A stretch of DNA of 59,948 nucleotides, taken from NCBI GenBank assembly GCA_030603805.1, contig JAUVXD010000011.1:1-59948 (forward strand), given 5' to 3'. Shown piece by piece: positions 33,056 through 49,209 of this stretch. The notes below the pieces were generated by a model. That model was not told the origin of the DNA. It worked only from the letters and a program-made list of their open reading frames with translations, and made no database searches. How positions within the stretch are numbered: position 1 is the stretch's first letter; each line of letters opens with the position of its first letter. The translations under genes and the position numbers were made by a program. This stretch comes from Acholeplasmataceae bacterium (lineage in GTDB: Bacteria > Bacillota_I > Bacilli_A > Acholeplasmatales > Acholeplasmataceae).

Positions 33056-34360
33056 ATGTCACACATTCAACTCAACATCAATGAAGTACGTCCATTTTTA
33101 ACAGAACAACCCGAAAGTCTCCAAAAGAAAGTGAGTGAAATTCATAAAGTCATTCACGAAAAAACAGGTCAAGGCAGTGATTATTTAGGCTGGCTTGATT
33201 TGCCAAAAACCTATGATAAAGAAGAATATGCACGCGTTTTAGCTGCAGCTAAAAAAATTAGAAAGCAAAGTCAAGTCTTAGTCGTCATTGGGATTGGTGG
33301 ATCTTATCTTGGGTCAAAAGCAGGTCTAGAGTTTTTAAGTGAACCCTTTAAAAAAGGAAAACTAGAAATCATTTTTGCTGGACACCATATGTCAGGTAAA
33401 TACTTAGCCAATCTTTTAGAATATTTAAGCAATAAGAAATTTTCAATCAATGTCATTTCTAAATCAGGAACAACGACAGAACCTGCCATTGCATTTCGTG
33501 TATTAAAGCGCGCACTTGAAGAAAAGTTTGGAAAAGAAGAAGCAAAAGAAAGAATTTATGCAACCACTGATAAAAAAAGAGGTGCACTTTATACCGTTGC
33601 AAAACAAAACGGATATGAAATGTTTATCATTCCTGATGATGTAGGCGGCAGATATTCTGTCTTAACACCTGTTGGACTCCTACCACTTTCTGCAGCAGGC
33701 ATCAACACCAAGTTGATGCTTAAAGGTGCAAAAGATGCGATGGTCCGTTTCTCAAAGCCTAAATTAGAAAGTAATGAAGCTTATCTATATGCAGCTACCC
33801 GTTATCTTTTATACACATCAGGTAAAAAAATTGAAATGCTTGTCGGCTATGAACCAAGCCTACTTTATTTAAATGAATGGTGGAAACAACTCTTTGGTGA
33901 ATCTGAAGGTAAAGATCATAAAGGTTTATTTGTTGCTTCTGCAGGCTTTTCAACAGATCTACACTCGCTTGGACAATACATTCAAGAAGGAGAAAGAGAT
34001 TTATTTGAAACAGTGATTCATGTTGAAGATTCTGGTAAAGATGTCTTAATTCCTGAAGAATCCAATGACTTAGATGAACTTAATTATTTAAAGGGTAAAC
34101 CCATCTCTTATGTCAACCTTCAAGCACTTAAAGGGACCATGATGGCACACAAGGATGGACTTGTACCTAATATATTATTAACCATTCCAGGATTTGATCC
34201 TTATACATTTGGATATATGGTCTACTTCTTTGAAAAAGCATGCGCAATGTCTGCTTATTTAATTGATGTAAATCCATTTAATCAACCAGGTGTTGAGGCG
34301 TATAAGAAAAACATGTTTGCTCTTTTAGGTAAAAAGGGCTATGAGCATATATTAAAGTAG
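33056..34360 (+). CDS. pgi: Glucose-6-phosphate isomerase
   Basis: Pgi interconverts glucose 6-phosphate and fructose 6-phosphate. Signatures present are [23 protein letters not shown] and [15 protein letters not shown]. The 434 residues are close to the 450 of Firmicutes enzymes. Start: ATG behind AGAGG. It lies in one unit with the S1-domain gene, and the t6A cluster follows after 9 bases. Confidence 0.95.
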   Translation: MSHIQLNINEVRPFLTEQPESLQKKVSEIHKVIHEKTGQGSDYLGWLDLPKTYDKEEYARVLAAAKKIRKQSQVLVVIGIGGSYLGSKAGLEFLSEPFKKGKLEIIFAGHHMSGKYLANLLEYLSNKKFSINVISKSGTTTEPAIAFRVLKRALEEKFGKEEAKERIYATTDKKRGALYTVAKQNGYEMFIIPDDVGGRYSVLTPVGLLPLSAAGINTKLMLKGAKDAMVRFSKPKLESNEAYLYAATRYLLYTSGKKIEMLVGYEPSLLYLNEWWKQLFGESEGKDHKGLFVASAGFSTDLHSLGQYIQEGERDLFETVIHVEDSGKDVLIPEESNDLDELNYLKGKPISYVNLQALKGTMMAHKDGLVPNILLTIPGFDPYTFGYMVYFFEKACAMSAYLIDVNPFNQPGVEAYKKNMFALLGKKGYEHILK

Positions 34361-34369
34361 GGATTAAGA

Positions 34370-34831
34370 TTGAAACACAAAAAAACATATTCTGAATATG
34401 AAACCGAAGCTCTGGGCTATGAGCTCGGTTTATTGCTTAAAGATGAACCTAAGGTTGTGATCTTGTTGGACGGAGAACTTGGTTCAGGCAAAACAACATT
34501 TACTAAAGGATTAGCAAGGGCTTTAGGGATTACCCAAGTCGTGAATAGTCCTACTTTTACGATTCTAAAAAAATACGTGACAAAAGATCATCATCACAGG
34601 GTTTTATACCATCTTGATTTATATCGATTAGATGGGTTAAATGATGATTTTGATTTAGAGGAATATATCGATGGATTGGGCATGGTTGTCATTGAGTGGC
34701 CCTTTAAGGTTGAAGCACTCTTGCCTAAAGATTACTTGTTAGTAAAAATTGAAAAGTTATCCGATAACGAAAGAAATTTCGTGATGACTTGTGTGGGCAT
34801 TCCATGCAAAAGGGCGGTGCAATATATATGA
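34370..34831 (+). CDS. tsaE: t6A biosynthesis ATPase TsaE
   Basis: TsaE supplies ATP hydrolysis to the TsaBDE complex that places threonylcarbamoyl on A37 of ANN-decoding tRNAs. The P-loop GELGSGKTTFTKGLARALG lies at about residues 35-50, followed by VNSPTFTILKKY and HLDLYRL. No upstream ATG fits, so the start is a TTG at 34370, giving the normal 153 residues. Its stop overlaps the tsaB start as ATGA. Confidence 0.92.
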   Translation: MKHKKTYSEYETEALGYELGLLLKDEPKVVILLDGELGSGKTTFTKGLARALGITQVVNSPTFTILKKYVTKDHHHRVLYHLDLYRLDGLNDDFDLEEYIDGLGMVVIEWPFKVEALLPKDYLLVKIEKLSDNERNFVMTCVGIPCKRAVQYI

Positions 34832-35427
34832 AAACATTACTATTTGATGTCTCAACCAATGTCATGTATGTTGGGCTTGCTAAAGATTCTATTTTGATCG
34901 ATTATTCGATTCGAATTGCGCATAAGGATCATGCCAAATATTTAGTGGATCGCATTGAACAAGTTTTAAAGAGAAATAAAACAAAATTAGAAGATTTAAG
35001 AGAAATCGTGATTGGTTATGGTCCTGGATCTTATACAGGGATACGAATTGCAGTGATGGTGGGAAAGATGCTTGGGTACACCAAAGCCATTAAGGTAAAG
35101 ACCATTAGTTCACTCTATTTTATGACAAGCGGTTATGAAGGCAAGATTGCAGCACTCATTGATGCTAGAAGAGGCTATGTTTTTTCCATGATTCATGAAA
35201 ATGGAAAAATCATATTAGAAGATGGATATCGTAAACTCGCTGACCTTCATTTAGATCCAAGATACAAAGAGGCACAAACCATTTTTATTGATCATCAAGG
35301 GTACGAGGTCAATGTGAAGCGGATTTTAGAACATGCTACCTTAGTCGAAGATATCCATAGTCTTGTTCCTAATTATCTAAGAAAGACAGAAGCGGAAAAC
35401 GCACATGATCAGAAAAGCAACGATTGA
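34828..35427 (+). CDS. tsaB: t6A biosynthesis protein TsaB
   Basis: TsaB is the ASKHA-fold partner of TsaD in t6A formation. The 199-residue protein has LLFDVSTNVM at the N-terminus and the conserved GYGPGSYTGIRIAVMVGK. A longer frame from 34789 runs back through the tsaE coding sequence; the ATG at 34828 overlaps the tsaE stop by 4 bases and gives the canonical N-terminus. It overlaps rimI by 23 bases at the other end. Confidence 0.92.
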   Translation: MKTLLFDVSTNVMYVGLAKDSILIDYSIRIAHKDHAKYLVDRIEQVLKRNKTKLEDLREIVIGYGPGSYTGIRIAVMVGKMLGYTKAIKVKTISSLYFMTSGYEGKIAALIDARRGYVFSMIHENGKIILEDGYRKLADLHLDPRYKEAQTIFIDHQGYEVNVKRILEHATLVEDIHSLVPNYLRKTEAENAHDQKSND

Positions 35428-35836
35428 AGATATTTTAAGTATTGTAAAACTTGAGGAAAGTGTTTTTAATGTGAGCCTTGGAGAAACTTTCTTATATGAT
35501 GAACTGATGCTTAATCCTTTTGCACATTATTTTGTCTATGAAATAGATAGTGAAGTTTTAGGATACATCGGATTTCGTGCAACAGATGAGACTTCAGAAA
35601 TGATGAATTTTGCAGTGAGTCCCAAAGCTCAAGGCATGAAGATTGGTTCCAATCTTTTAGCATATTCCCTAGCTTATTTAAAACAAATCGGCGTAAAAAA
35701 GATTATGTTAGAGGTTAGAAAAAGTAATACAAGAGCTCAACATATATATGAAAAGTTTGGATTTATCCAATCCTATATTAGAAAAAACTATTATGAAACA
35801 GAAGATGCATATGTCTATATGAAGGAGGTGTCATGA
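35405..35836 (+). CDS. rimI: Ribosomal protein N-acetyltransferase RimI-like
   Basis: A single-domain GNAT of 143 residues. The acetyl-CoA motif region reads [18 protein letters not shown], and IYEKFGF lies near the end, both typical of RimI. RimI acetylates the N-terminus of S18 and is often encoded between tsaB and tsaD in Firmicutes, as here. The actual acceptor in this organism is inferred. It overlaps both neighbours. Confidence 0.85.
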   Translation: MIRKATIEDILSIVKLEESVFNVSLGETFLYDELMLNPFAHYFVYEIDSEVLGYIGFRATDETSEMMNFAVSPKAQGMKIGSNLLAYSLAYLKQIGVKKIMLEVRKSNTRAQHIYEKFGFIQSYIRKNYYETEDAYVYMKEVS

Positions 35837-36840
35837 TGATTATCTTAGCGGTTGAATCGAGTTGCGATGAAAGTAGTGTTGCACTGGTTAAAGATGGAAA
35901 AGAAGTCTTATCGCATGTTGTTTTATCACAAATGGATATTCATGCCATCTATGGAGGCGTCGTTCCTGAAATCGCATCAAGAAACCATGTTGTCCATATG
36001 ACACGCGTCTTTGAACAGGCACTTAAAGAAGCACATATGACACCTAAAGAGATTGATTTAGTTGCTGTCACAAGAGGACCTGGATTAATTGGATCACTAC
36101 TTGTAGGCATTAATGCAGCAACCGCATTTGCGTTTGCTCATGGAAAGCCTTTATTAGGGGTCAATCATTTACATGGTCATATTTATGCAGCAGGGCTTGA
36201 TCACGAACTTAAATTCCCAGCACTTGCACTCTTGATAAGTGGTGGACACACAGAGCTCATCTATATGAAAGAACATATGAGTTTTGAACTTTTAGGCACT
36301 ACGTTGGATGATGCAGTCGGTGAAGCCTATGATAAAGTTGCAAGAACTTTAGGCTTAGAATATCCAGGCGGACCTATATTAGATAAGCTTGCCTTACTTG
36401 GATCAGATACCTATCATCTACCAAGACCCTATTTGGATAAAACAGCATTTAACTTTAGTTTTTCAGGATTAAAAAGTGCAGTCATCAATATCGTTCATAA
36501 CAGTGCACAACGAAATGAAAAGATTAGAGTTGAAGATATGTGCGCATCCTTTCAAGCAAGCGTCTTAGATGTTATCATTGAAAAGACAAAATTAGCAAGT
36601 GAGAAATATTTAGTCAAACAAGTGATTGTTGCTGGTGGTGTAGCAGCAAATCAAGGACTTAGAAAACGAATTTATGAAGAGATTAAAGATCAGGAAATCA
36701 TCTTTCCTAAAATGGCTTATTGTACAGATAATGCAGCCATGATTGGTGCAGCTGCTTATTATCAGTATTTAAAAAAAGGCGCACTTAAAAACTATCTTTT
36801 AGGTGGGGAATCAACATTAGGTATTGAAGACGAGAGATAA
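35833..36840 (+). CDS. tsaD: tRNA threonylcarbamoyladenosine synthase TsaD
   Basis: TsaD transfers the threonylcarbamoyl group from TC-AMP to A37 of tRNA. The 335-residue protein begins [11 protein letters not shown], and has the metal-binding VNHLHGH and the GGHTELIYM and GPGLIGSLL segments. Two ATG codons stand in tandem behind AAGGAGGTG; the second (35836) has the better spacing, the first overlaps the rimI stop. It is the last gene of the tsaE-tsaB-rimI-tsaD cluster and is followed by a strong terminator. Confidence 0.96.
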   Translation: MMIILAVESSCDESSVALVKDGKEVLSHVVLSQMDIHAIYGGVVPEIASRNHVVHMTRVFEQALKEAHMTPKEIDLVAVTRGPGLIGSLLVGINAATAFAFAHGKPLLGVNHLHGHIYAAGLDHELKFPALALLISGGHTELIYMKEHMSFELLGTTLDDAVGEAYDKVARTLGLEYPGGPILDKLALLGSDTYHLPRPYLDKTAFNFSFSGLKSAVINIVHNSAQRNEKIRVEDMCASFQASVLDVIIEKTKLASEKYLVKQVIVAGGVAANQGLRKRIYEEIKDQEIIFPKMAYCTDNAAMIGAAAYYQYLKKGALKNYLLGGESTLGIEDER

Positions 36841-36856
36841 GACTCTCGTTTTTTAT
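36830..36856 (+). terminator. Terminator after tsaD
   Basis: ACGAGAG/CTCTCGT stem with a 6-nt loop that includes the stop codon, then TTTTT. Confidence 0.85.
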
Positions 36857-36948
36857 TAATCATTCTAGAAAAAATAGACGAAATCATCTTGAAATTATTC
36901 AATTATCACCAAATACTTACATCTTTGATGTTTTCTATTGCTAAATTG

Positions 36949-36977
36949 TTGTATTTTATTTATCAAAAGAATAATAT
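36949..36977 (+). promoter_or_regulatory. Promoter of the gene at 37005
   Basis: TTGTAT (36949-36954), 17 bases, TAATAT (36972-36977). The region 36857-36948 shows nothing else recognisable. Confidence 0.5.
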
Positions 36978-37004
36978 AAGATTAAAGAAAAGGAAGTGAT
37001 TTCT

Positions 37005-38669
37005 ATGAAGTTTTTATTCAAGCTGATTGTTCTTCCAATCATCACTATTTTGGCGATTCCAGCCATTTTTTTAGCCTTAACCTATAAGAGTGTTGTCATA
37101 CCTGTTGAAGATTTTGAAGGCACCACGGCTATGCCACTCTCACAAATGATTAATGAAGAGTTTGATGCATTCTTAACAGATAATGATTCTGAGTCTACTG
37201 TGGGCATTAATATTGCTCAAGCGGATGCTAATGGATTACTTAAAGCACAGTTTTTAGGAATGAATCCAAATTATCTTGATGAAAATGCAACCGATGATCA
37301 AAGATACTATGTCATTAAAGAAGATTTCTTTGGATATCAAGGATCTTGGGTAAGATTTAAAGATAAAACCGTTGAAATTGAATCCGGTCTTCATGTCTTT
37401 GTTGGAGGATTCACCTTTAAGACAAGACTTTTAATTGCATTTGAAATTGAGATTTCTACAGATGAAGTCGTTTTAAAATTAGATAAATTAACTGTAGGGA
37501 ACCTCCCACTTGCTTGGACATTTTCAACAGTAAGCTGGGCTGCTGAGCAAATTACAGGAAATAGCATTAAAGATTTAATTGATGATCAACTCGGTGGTAT
37601 TGCTGAATTCGATATGACCAAGAGAGAAATTAGACTAAATGTCGATAATTTACTAGAAGAATCGATGTCAGAGGATCCACAAACACTTGGACTCGTTCGT
37701 TCACTCCTAGCTTTTATCGAAGAAAATGATTTATTAGATATTGGATTTACAGATGGCGAATTTAGAGCAAGATTTGCATTAGGTAAGACCAGAGATGTCA
37801 CAACACCTATTGTTGCAATTCCAGTCCAAGATCGCATTTTAAATGATGCCCAACTTCAAGCTATTTTAGCATCTAGAGTCAATGCTTTAGTCTTAACAAG
37901 TATTTATAGCCCTAATCCATTTATTGAACTTGATGCCTATACCTTGAATCGTGTCTTTGAGTACTTCATGAGAAATACCGAGTTTGGTGCAGGTATTATC
38001 CATGAAGCAGAACTATTTGAAGGCGTTAATTTAAAGGCACTTACACCATTTGTTTCCATGACTGCTGAAACTTTTGTGGTCAATATTCCACTCATTATAG
38101 AAGATGCTACAGATCCAAGCAAATCTTTTAGAACGGTCATCATCATTGATGCGACCCCATCAGTTGAAGGTAATGACTTATTGATTACATTAAATACACT
38201 GGTTGCAGGTGAAGTTGAATTATCTAATGAACATATTTCAACACTCCTTTCTGCACTTGGTGAAAATGATATTATTCGTGATGGCGCATTCGTCTTAGAA
38301 AACTTTGATGAACAAATGAATCAAGCAGGTATGGGTATTCAAAGTGTTGCAGTTGTTGGTGGAAAACTTAGACTCTATATTTCACTTAATGAATCCATTC
38401 CATTTGCTGATATCCAACAAGCAGTTCAAGATGTTTTAGATAATATTGCAAATAATCCAAATTATCCACCAGAATTAAATGATGCCATCAATGATGTTCT
38501 CTCAAGCTTAGTTGACCCAGAAGCTGATCCTGAAGAAGCGGTCGCAAATCTTTTAGAAGTTCTAGAAGGTTTATCTGATGAAGAACAAGAACAACTCTTA
38601 AATGATTTACTTGATGAATTCCAAAACACAGATTTAGACTTTAGTGAAATTTTCAATTTACTCCCATAA
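37005..38669 (+). CDS. Membrane-anchored protein of unknown function
   Basis: I do not recognise this 554-residue protein. An N-terminal hydrophobic segment (FLFKLIVLPIITILAIPAIFLAL) would anchor it, with the rest outside. A stretch near residue 155 (LDKLTVGNLPLAWTF) faintly recalls the DUF2140/YpmS pattern around NLPLP, so a lipid-binding-like fold is possible but weak. The last 60 residues are very acidic (PEADPEEAV, SDEEQEQLL, and an Asp/Leu-rich end). The ATG at 37005 has AGGAAG eight bases upstream; an in-frame GTG at 36996 overlaps that site. It is a single gene with its own promoter and terminator. Confidence 0.7.
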   Translation: MKFLFKLIVLPIITILAIPAIFLALTYKSVVIPVEDFEGTTAMPLSQMINEEFDAFLTDNDSESTVGINIAQADANGLLKAQFLGMNPNYLDENATDDQRYYVIKEDFFGYQGSWVRFKDKTVEIESGLHVFVGGFTFKTRLLIAFEIEISTDEVVLKLDKLTVGNLPLAWTFSTVSWAAEQITGNSIKDLIDDQLGGIAEFDMTKREIRLNVDNLLEESMSEDPQTLGLVRSLLAFIEENDLLDIGFTDGEFRARFALGKTRDVTTPIVAIPVQDRILNDAQLQAILASRVNALVLTSIYSPNPFIELDAYTLNRVFEYFMRNTEFGAGIIHEAELFEGVNLKALTPFVSMTAETFVVNIPLIIEDATDPSKSFRTVIIIDATPSVEGNDLLITLNTLVAGEVELSNEHISTLLSALGENDIIRDGAFVLENFDEQMNQAGMGIQSVAVVGGKLRLYISLNESIPFADIQQAVQDVLDNIANNPNYPPELNDAINDVLSSLVDPEADPEEAVANLLEVLEGLSDEEQEQLLNDLLDEFQNTDLDFSEIFNLLP

Positions 38670-38689
38670 TCTAAATCATAGATTAAATC

Positions 38690-38722
38690 AACACTTTAGG
38701 GCATCCTAAGGTGTTTTTTTTA
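38690..38722 (+). terminator. Terminator before glnS
   Basis: AACACTTTAGG/CCTAAGGTGTT (11 bp, one wobble) with a GCAT loop and a long T tract. Confidence 0.85.
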
Positions 38723-38732
38723 GCCCCCTAAC

Positions 38733-38761
38733 TTGTAGTTTGAAGCATTATCTTATATAAT
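38733..38761 (+). promoter_or_regulatory. Promoter of glnS
   Basis: TTGTAG (38733-38738), 17 bases, TATAAT (38756-38761). No T-box element is present in the 26-base leader. Confidence 0.65.
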
Positions 38762-38786
38762 AAATAAGACAATAAGAGGTGATACC

Positions 38787-40418
38787 ATGGAAAATACTTC
38801 CAACTTTATTAAAACCATTATCGAAGCTGATTTAGCAAGCGGTAAACACGATGAAATTATTACAAGATTCCCACCCGAACCCAACGGGTTTTTACACATT
38901 GGCCATGCAAGAGCCATCATTACTGACTTTGAATCTGCCATCCAATATGGCGGATATACCAATCTTCGTTATGATGATACCAATCCTAGTAAGGAAGATG
39001 ATGTCTATGTCAAAGCGATTTTAGAAGATATTCGTTGGTTAGGCTATGAACCTAAAAACGTCTATTTTGCTTCAGATTACTTTGAAGAAATGTATGATCG
39101 TGCAGTTCTACTTATTAAAAAAGGTCTTGCTTATGTGGATCATTCGACACCAGAAGAAATGGCTAAGGACCGTGGTAATGTAACAACACCTGGTAAGCCA
39201 TCAAAGTATAGATTGCGCTCTGTTGAAGAAAACTTAAAGCTTTTTGAAGAGATGAGAGCAGGTAAGTTTAAAGAAGGAGAATGCGTCTTAAGAGCTAAGA
39301 TCGATATGGCATCTCCTAATATGAACTTAAGAGACCCAGCACTTTATCGTATCAGTTATGCAGAGCATCACAATACAGGTAAGAAATGGTGCATCTATCC
39401 AATGTATGATTATGCACATCCTTTAGAAGATGCCATTGAAGGCATTACGCATTCGTTATGTTCTTTAGAATTTGAAGATCATCGTCCCCTTTATGACTGG
39501 GTTGTTAGAGAAACTGAAATGCCTAAAGTTCCAAGACAAATCGAGTTTGGACGCCTTAACATTGAAAACACAGTCATGAGTAAAAGATTCTTAAGAGAAC
39601 TTGTCGAATCAGGCAAAGTTAAGGGTTGGGATGATCCAAGAATGCCAACACTTTCTGGAATGAGAAGACGTGGATATACCCCTGAGGCGATCCGTAATTT
39701 CGTCATTTCAACAGGCTTATCTAAGGTGAATTCTACAGCAGGCATCGATATGCTAGAAGCTGCAGTTAGAGATGACTTGCAAAACCATGCACGTCGTGCA
39801 ATGGCTGTCATTAATCCTTTAAAGGTAACCCTGACCAATTATGATGAAAATAAGATTGAGTATGTCGAAGTCCCTTATCATCCTGAAGATGAATCCTTAG
39901 GGACAAGATCAGTTCCATTTTCTAGACATCTTTATATCGAACAAGATGATTTTGTTGTTACTAAGCCAAATAACAAGTATAAAAGATTATCTTTAGGCGA
40001 TGAAGTTAGACTCTTTAACACCTACTTTATTACAGCACATGATGTCATTTATAACGAAAAAGGTGAAGTGATTGAAGTGCTTGCAACCTATGACCCTGAA
40101 ACCAAAAGTGGTAGTGGGTTTAGTTTGAGAAAACCCAATGGAACCATCCACTTTGTTGAAGCAAGTAAAGCTGTCAAAGCAACCTTTAACTTCTTTGGTC
40201 CAATGATTATCGGTGATGATTCCATGGATTTAAAAGACCGATTTAATGAAGACTCATGGCATGTTAAAAAAGGCTTTATTGAAGAAGCACTTAAAGATGC
40301 GAAACCACAAGATAAGTTCCAATTCTTAAGAAATGGATACTTCAACATTGATCAAGATTCAAAAGAAGATGATATCATTTTAAATGAGATTGTCCCACTC
40401 AAGAGTTCATATAAATAG
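38787..40418 (+). CDS. glnS: Glutaminyl-tRNA synthetase
   Basis: GlnRS charges tRNA-Gln directly. The class I signature is [13 protein letters not shown], the GlnRS form, not the GluRS form, and the KMSKS loop reads VMSKR. The 543 residues include the beta-barrel anticodon-binding domains. Most Firmicutes instead use GluRS plus the GatCAB amidotransferase, so glnS is notable here. Start: ATG behind AGAGG. It sits 14 bases upstream of pcrA, probably on one transcript with the repair genes. Confidence 0.95.
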   Translation: MENTSNFIKTIIEADLASGKHDEIITRFPPEPNGFLHIGHARAIITDFESAIQYGGYTNLRYDDTNPSKEDDVYVKAILEDIRWLGYEPKNVYFASDYFEEMYDRAVLLIKKGLAYVDHSTPEEMAKDRGNVTTPGKPSKYRLRSVEENLKLFEEMRAGKFKEGECVLRAKIDMASPNMNLRDPALYRISYAEHHNTGKKWCIYPMYDYAHPLEDAIEGITHSLCSLEFEDHRPLYDWVVRETEMPKVPRQIEFGRLNIENTVMSKRFLRELVESGKVKGWDDPRMPTLSGMRRRGYTPEAIRNFVISTGLSKVNSTAGIDMLEAAVRDDLQNHARRAMAVINPLKVTLTNYDENKIEYVEVPYHPEDESLGTRSVPFSRHLYIEQDDFVVTKPNNKYKRLSLGDEVRLFNTYFITAHDVIYNEKGEVIEVLATYDPETKSGSGFSLRKPNGTIHFVEASKAVKATFNFFGPMIIGDDSMDLKDRFNEDSWHVKKGFIEEALKDAKPQDKFQFLRNGYFNIDQDSKEDDIILNEIVPLKSSYK

Positions 40419-40432
40419 AAAGTTGGTGGGCT

Positions 40433-42511
40433 ATGAACTTTCTAGCTACCCTAAATGAATCCCAATTAAAGGCGGTCATCCATCCAGGTGGCCCTCTTTT
40501 TGTTGTCGCAGGTGCAGGCACCGGGAAAACAAAAACACTCACCTCAAGAATTGCATATTTGATTATGAATGGGGTTAATCCTTCGCATATCTTAGCGGTG
40601 ACGTTTACCAATAAAGCAGCTAGAGAAATGAAACAACGCGTCGTTGACATGACAGGACCTCACGCGATGAGTGTTTGGTTATATACCTTTCATGCTTTTG
40701 GTTTGCAAATTTTAAGAAGACATATTGCAGAACTTTCCTATGGATATCGTCCTAATTTTAATGTCATTGATGAAGATGATGGGAAAAAGATTATTCAAGA
40801 TCAAATTAAAGATTTAGGTCTTGATGTGAAGATGTTTTCAACGAAGCTCCTTAAAAATCTCTTTTCTTTATATAAGTCTAGAAGGTTAGAAAAATTTGAG
40901 AGAACTGATGAAGAAAAGATTTTTAAGAAGTATCAATCCTATTTAAGAGAAAATCAATTACTAGACTTTGATGATCTACTCTTATATACCCTAGAACTTT
41001 TAGAAGATTACCCACGCATTAGAGACCATTATCAAACCTATTTTGAGCATGTCTTAGTCGATGAATTTCAAGATACGGATTCAATCCAATATAAAGTACT
41101 CCATCTTTTAGGTGCAAGACACAAAAATGTGTTTGTTGTTGGAGACCCTGACCAAAGTATTTATGCTTTTAGAGGGGCGAACTACGAAAATGCCCGTAAG
41201 TTTATGAAAGACTTTGGTGCAACCCAAATTCTCCTTGAACAAAACTATCGATCAACCAATAAAATCTTACAAGCAGCCAATCAACTGATTAATTATAATT
41301 TTGATCGCCCAGCAGCAAAAAATTTAGAGTCAGATAAAGGCGATGGCGAAGCACCCTTTTATCATCATACACAAAATGATATTAGAGAATCCTTTTTTGT
41401 AGTCAATGAAATCAAAAGACTTCATAGTTTAGGATATCCTTATGAAGAAATGGCAGTCTTATACCGAAATAATGCTTTATCTAGACTTTTTGAAGAAGCG
41501 ATGATTAAAGAAGGTATTCCTTATATCATTTATGGTGGGATCTCATTTTATGAACGTAAGGAAATTAAAGATGCACTTGCCTATATTCGAGTTGTTTTAG
41601 ATCCTACCTTAGACTTTTATTTTAAGCGAATTGTCAATGTCCCCAAACGTTCGATTGGCTTAGTCAGTATTCAAAAGCTTGAGACAAAAGCTAAAGAATT
41701 AGGTATTTCCATGTTTGAAGCCATTGATTATGTCGATCTTACGCCAGCTGCTAAACAAAGCTTAATCGACTTTAAAAAACTTGTCATTGAAATGGACAAG
41801 GGATTTTCTGAGATGGAAGAACTCGGTCAAATCATGCCTTATCTGATGGGTAAGACCGGATATATCGATATGCTTCGTGCTGAAAATGATGATATCGCTG
41901 ATGATCGAATTCAAAACCTAAAAGAACTTCAAAACGTTTTTGTCAGAGGAGATCAATACTATGAAGGCAGCTTCTTAGAAAAACTCACCGAACAGCTCGA
42001 TCAAATTGCTTTATACACAGATCAAGATCAAGAGGTTGATGAGTTTGATCATGTCAAACTCTCCACATACCACCAGGTTAAAGGATTAGAGTTTAGAGTC
42101 GTCTTTATGGTGGTGATGGAAGAAAACATTTTCCCAAGTGACCGTTCTTTAATGAATCCTTTAGAACTTGAAGAAGAAAGACGTATTGCGTATGTGGGTA
42201 TCACGAGAGCTAAAGAAAAGCTTTATATGAGCTATGCGGATGAACGCTTAGTCTATGGTTCAAAAAGATATAGTTACCCTTCGAGATTTATTAATGAATC
42301 CAGAATTAAGACAGAAGAACCCAAACTGATCGATCATCAAGATTCGAGTTCACGCTTCTTAAAAACAGGGGATCATGTTGAACACAATGTTTTTGGTACA
42401 GGGGTTGTCATTAGGGTTGATGATGATATTGCAACCATCGCGTTTGCAATGCCTCATGGGATTAAAAAAATCTTGGAAAGTCATCCAGCATTAAAGAAAA
42501 CAAGAAAATAA
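40433..42511 (+). CDS. pcrA: ATP-dependent DNA helicase PcrA
   Basis: A superfamily 1A 3'-5' helicase acting in repair and in removing RecA or RNA polymerase from DNA. Motif I is AGAGTGKTKT, motif II VDEFQDTD, motif III GDPDQSIYAFRGA, and motifs V-VI are TYHQVKGLEFRVVF and EERRIAYVGITRAK. At 692 residues it is slightly shorter than Bacillus PcrA but has a C-terminal tail (FGTGVVIRVDDD) like the UvrD/PcrA Tudor-like RNA polymerase-binding domain. Start: ATG behind GGTGGG. Confidence 0.95.
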   Translation: MNFLATLNESQLKAVIHPGGPLFVVAGAGTGKTKTLTSRIAYLIMNGVNPSHILAVTFTNKAAREMKQRVVDMTGPHAMSVWLYTFHAFGLQILRRHIAELSYGYRPNFNVIDEDDGKKIIQDQIKDLGLDVKMFSTKLLKNLFSLYKSRRLEKFERTDEEKIFKKYQSYLRENQLLDFDDLLLYTLELLEDYPRIRDHYQTYFEHVLVDEFQDTDSIQYKVLHLLGARHKNVFVVGDPDQSIYAFRGANYENARKFMKDFGATQILLEQNYRSTNKILQAANQLINYNFDRPAAKNLESDKGDGEAPFYHHTQNDIRESFFVVNEIKRLHSLGYPYEEMAVLYRNNALSRLFEEAMIKEGIPYIIYGGISFYERKEIKDALAYIRVVLDPTLDFYFKRIVNVPKRSIGLVSIQKLETKAKELGISMFEAIDYVDLTPAAKQSLIDFKKLVIEMDKGFSEMEELGQIMPYLMGKTGYIDMLRAENDDIADDRIQNLKELQNVFVRGDQYYEGSFLEKLTEQLDQIALYTDQDQEVDEFDHVKLSTYHQVKGLEFRVVFMVVMEENIFPSDRSLMNPLELEEERRIAYVGITRAKEKLYMSYADERLVYGSKRYSYPSRFINESRIKTEEPKLIDHQDSSSRFLKTGDHVEHNVFGTGVVIRVDDDIATIAFAMPHGIKKILESHPALKKTRK

Positions 42512-42546
42512 AGGTTAAGTTTACTATCATCATATGGGGTGATGGT

Positions 42547-48620
<6,074 letters not shown>

Positions 48621-48638
48621 ATGAAAAGGTTTGAAGTT

Positions 48639-48647
48639 TGTTATAAT
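48639..48647 (+). promoter_or_regulatory. Extended -10 promoter of the hprK operon
   Basis: TG-T-TATAAT just after uvrA, 23 bases before the ATG at 48670. It may start the unit running through to acpS. Confidence 0.5.
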
Positions 48648-48669
48648 ACTACATGTCGGGGGACGTGCT

Positions 48670-49209
48670 ATGAACGATCACAATAATCATGATAAAGATC
48701 CGAACAAACTTTCTGAAGAAGAACTTATAGCTCTGCTAGAAGAACTTAAAAAAAGAAAGAAACCCAGAGGGGTTTCGGTATCCCTAGGTTTTCTCTTGCA
48801 TAAAAACTATATTGTGCATATGTCTTTATCGCTATTAATTAATGCACTCTTATCTGTAGTAGTTGTTGGACTAGCCATTGGTTTAGGACAACCCATCATT
48901 CAATTTACGATTATTGGATTTATCTTGGCTATTATGCTATTAACGGTGATTGAAAATTTTGTTAAGTTATTACTCTTTCAGTATTTTGCAAGAGCGATGA
49001 TTTTATCGATGGGCTTACTTTCGGTCTTTGTTCAAATCATCATCTTGTTTGCTATTGATTTACTAATGGCAGAAAGCTTTCATTTCATCACGATTGAAGG
49101 CTTAATCATCTTCTCATTTGTGTTTTCACTCTTTAGACTAGTGACATCGACTTATTTAAGACGTTGGATCTATAAAGAACATATTGTCTTTTTTGGAGGT
49201 AAGAAATGA
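48670..49209 (+). CDS. Four-helix membrane protein upstream of hprK
   Basis: A charged N-terminus (about 40 residues, NDHNNHDKDP and EELKKRKK) is followed by four hydrophobic helices in 179 residues. I do not recognise a named family; YvlD-type holin-like proteins occupy this place next to hprK-lgt in Bacillus, so it may be an analogue. The ATG at 48670 follows GGGGGA; a longer frame from 48631 would begin before the promoter. It overlaps hprK by 4 bases. Confidence 0.7.
   Translation: MNDHNNHDKDPNKLSEEELIALLEELKKRKKPRGVSVSLGFLLHKNYIVHMSLSLLINALLSVVVVGLAIGLGQPIIQFTIIGFILAIMLLTVIENFVKLLLFQYFARAMILSMGLLSVFVQIIILFAIDLLMAESFHFITIEGLIIFSFVFSLFRLVTSTYLRRWIYKEHIVFFGGKK

Noticed and set aside
39491-39838. 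115-codon minus-strand ORF within glnS
   Set aside because: Antisense to a conserved synthetase, with no SD and no recognisable product.
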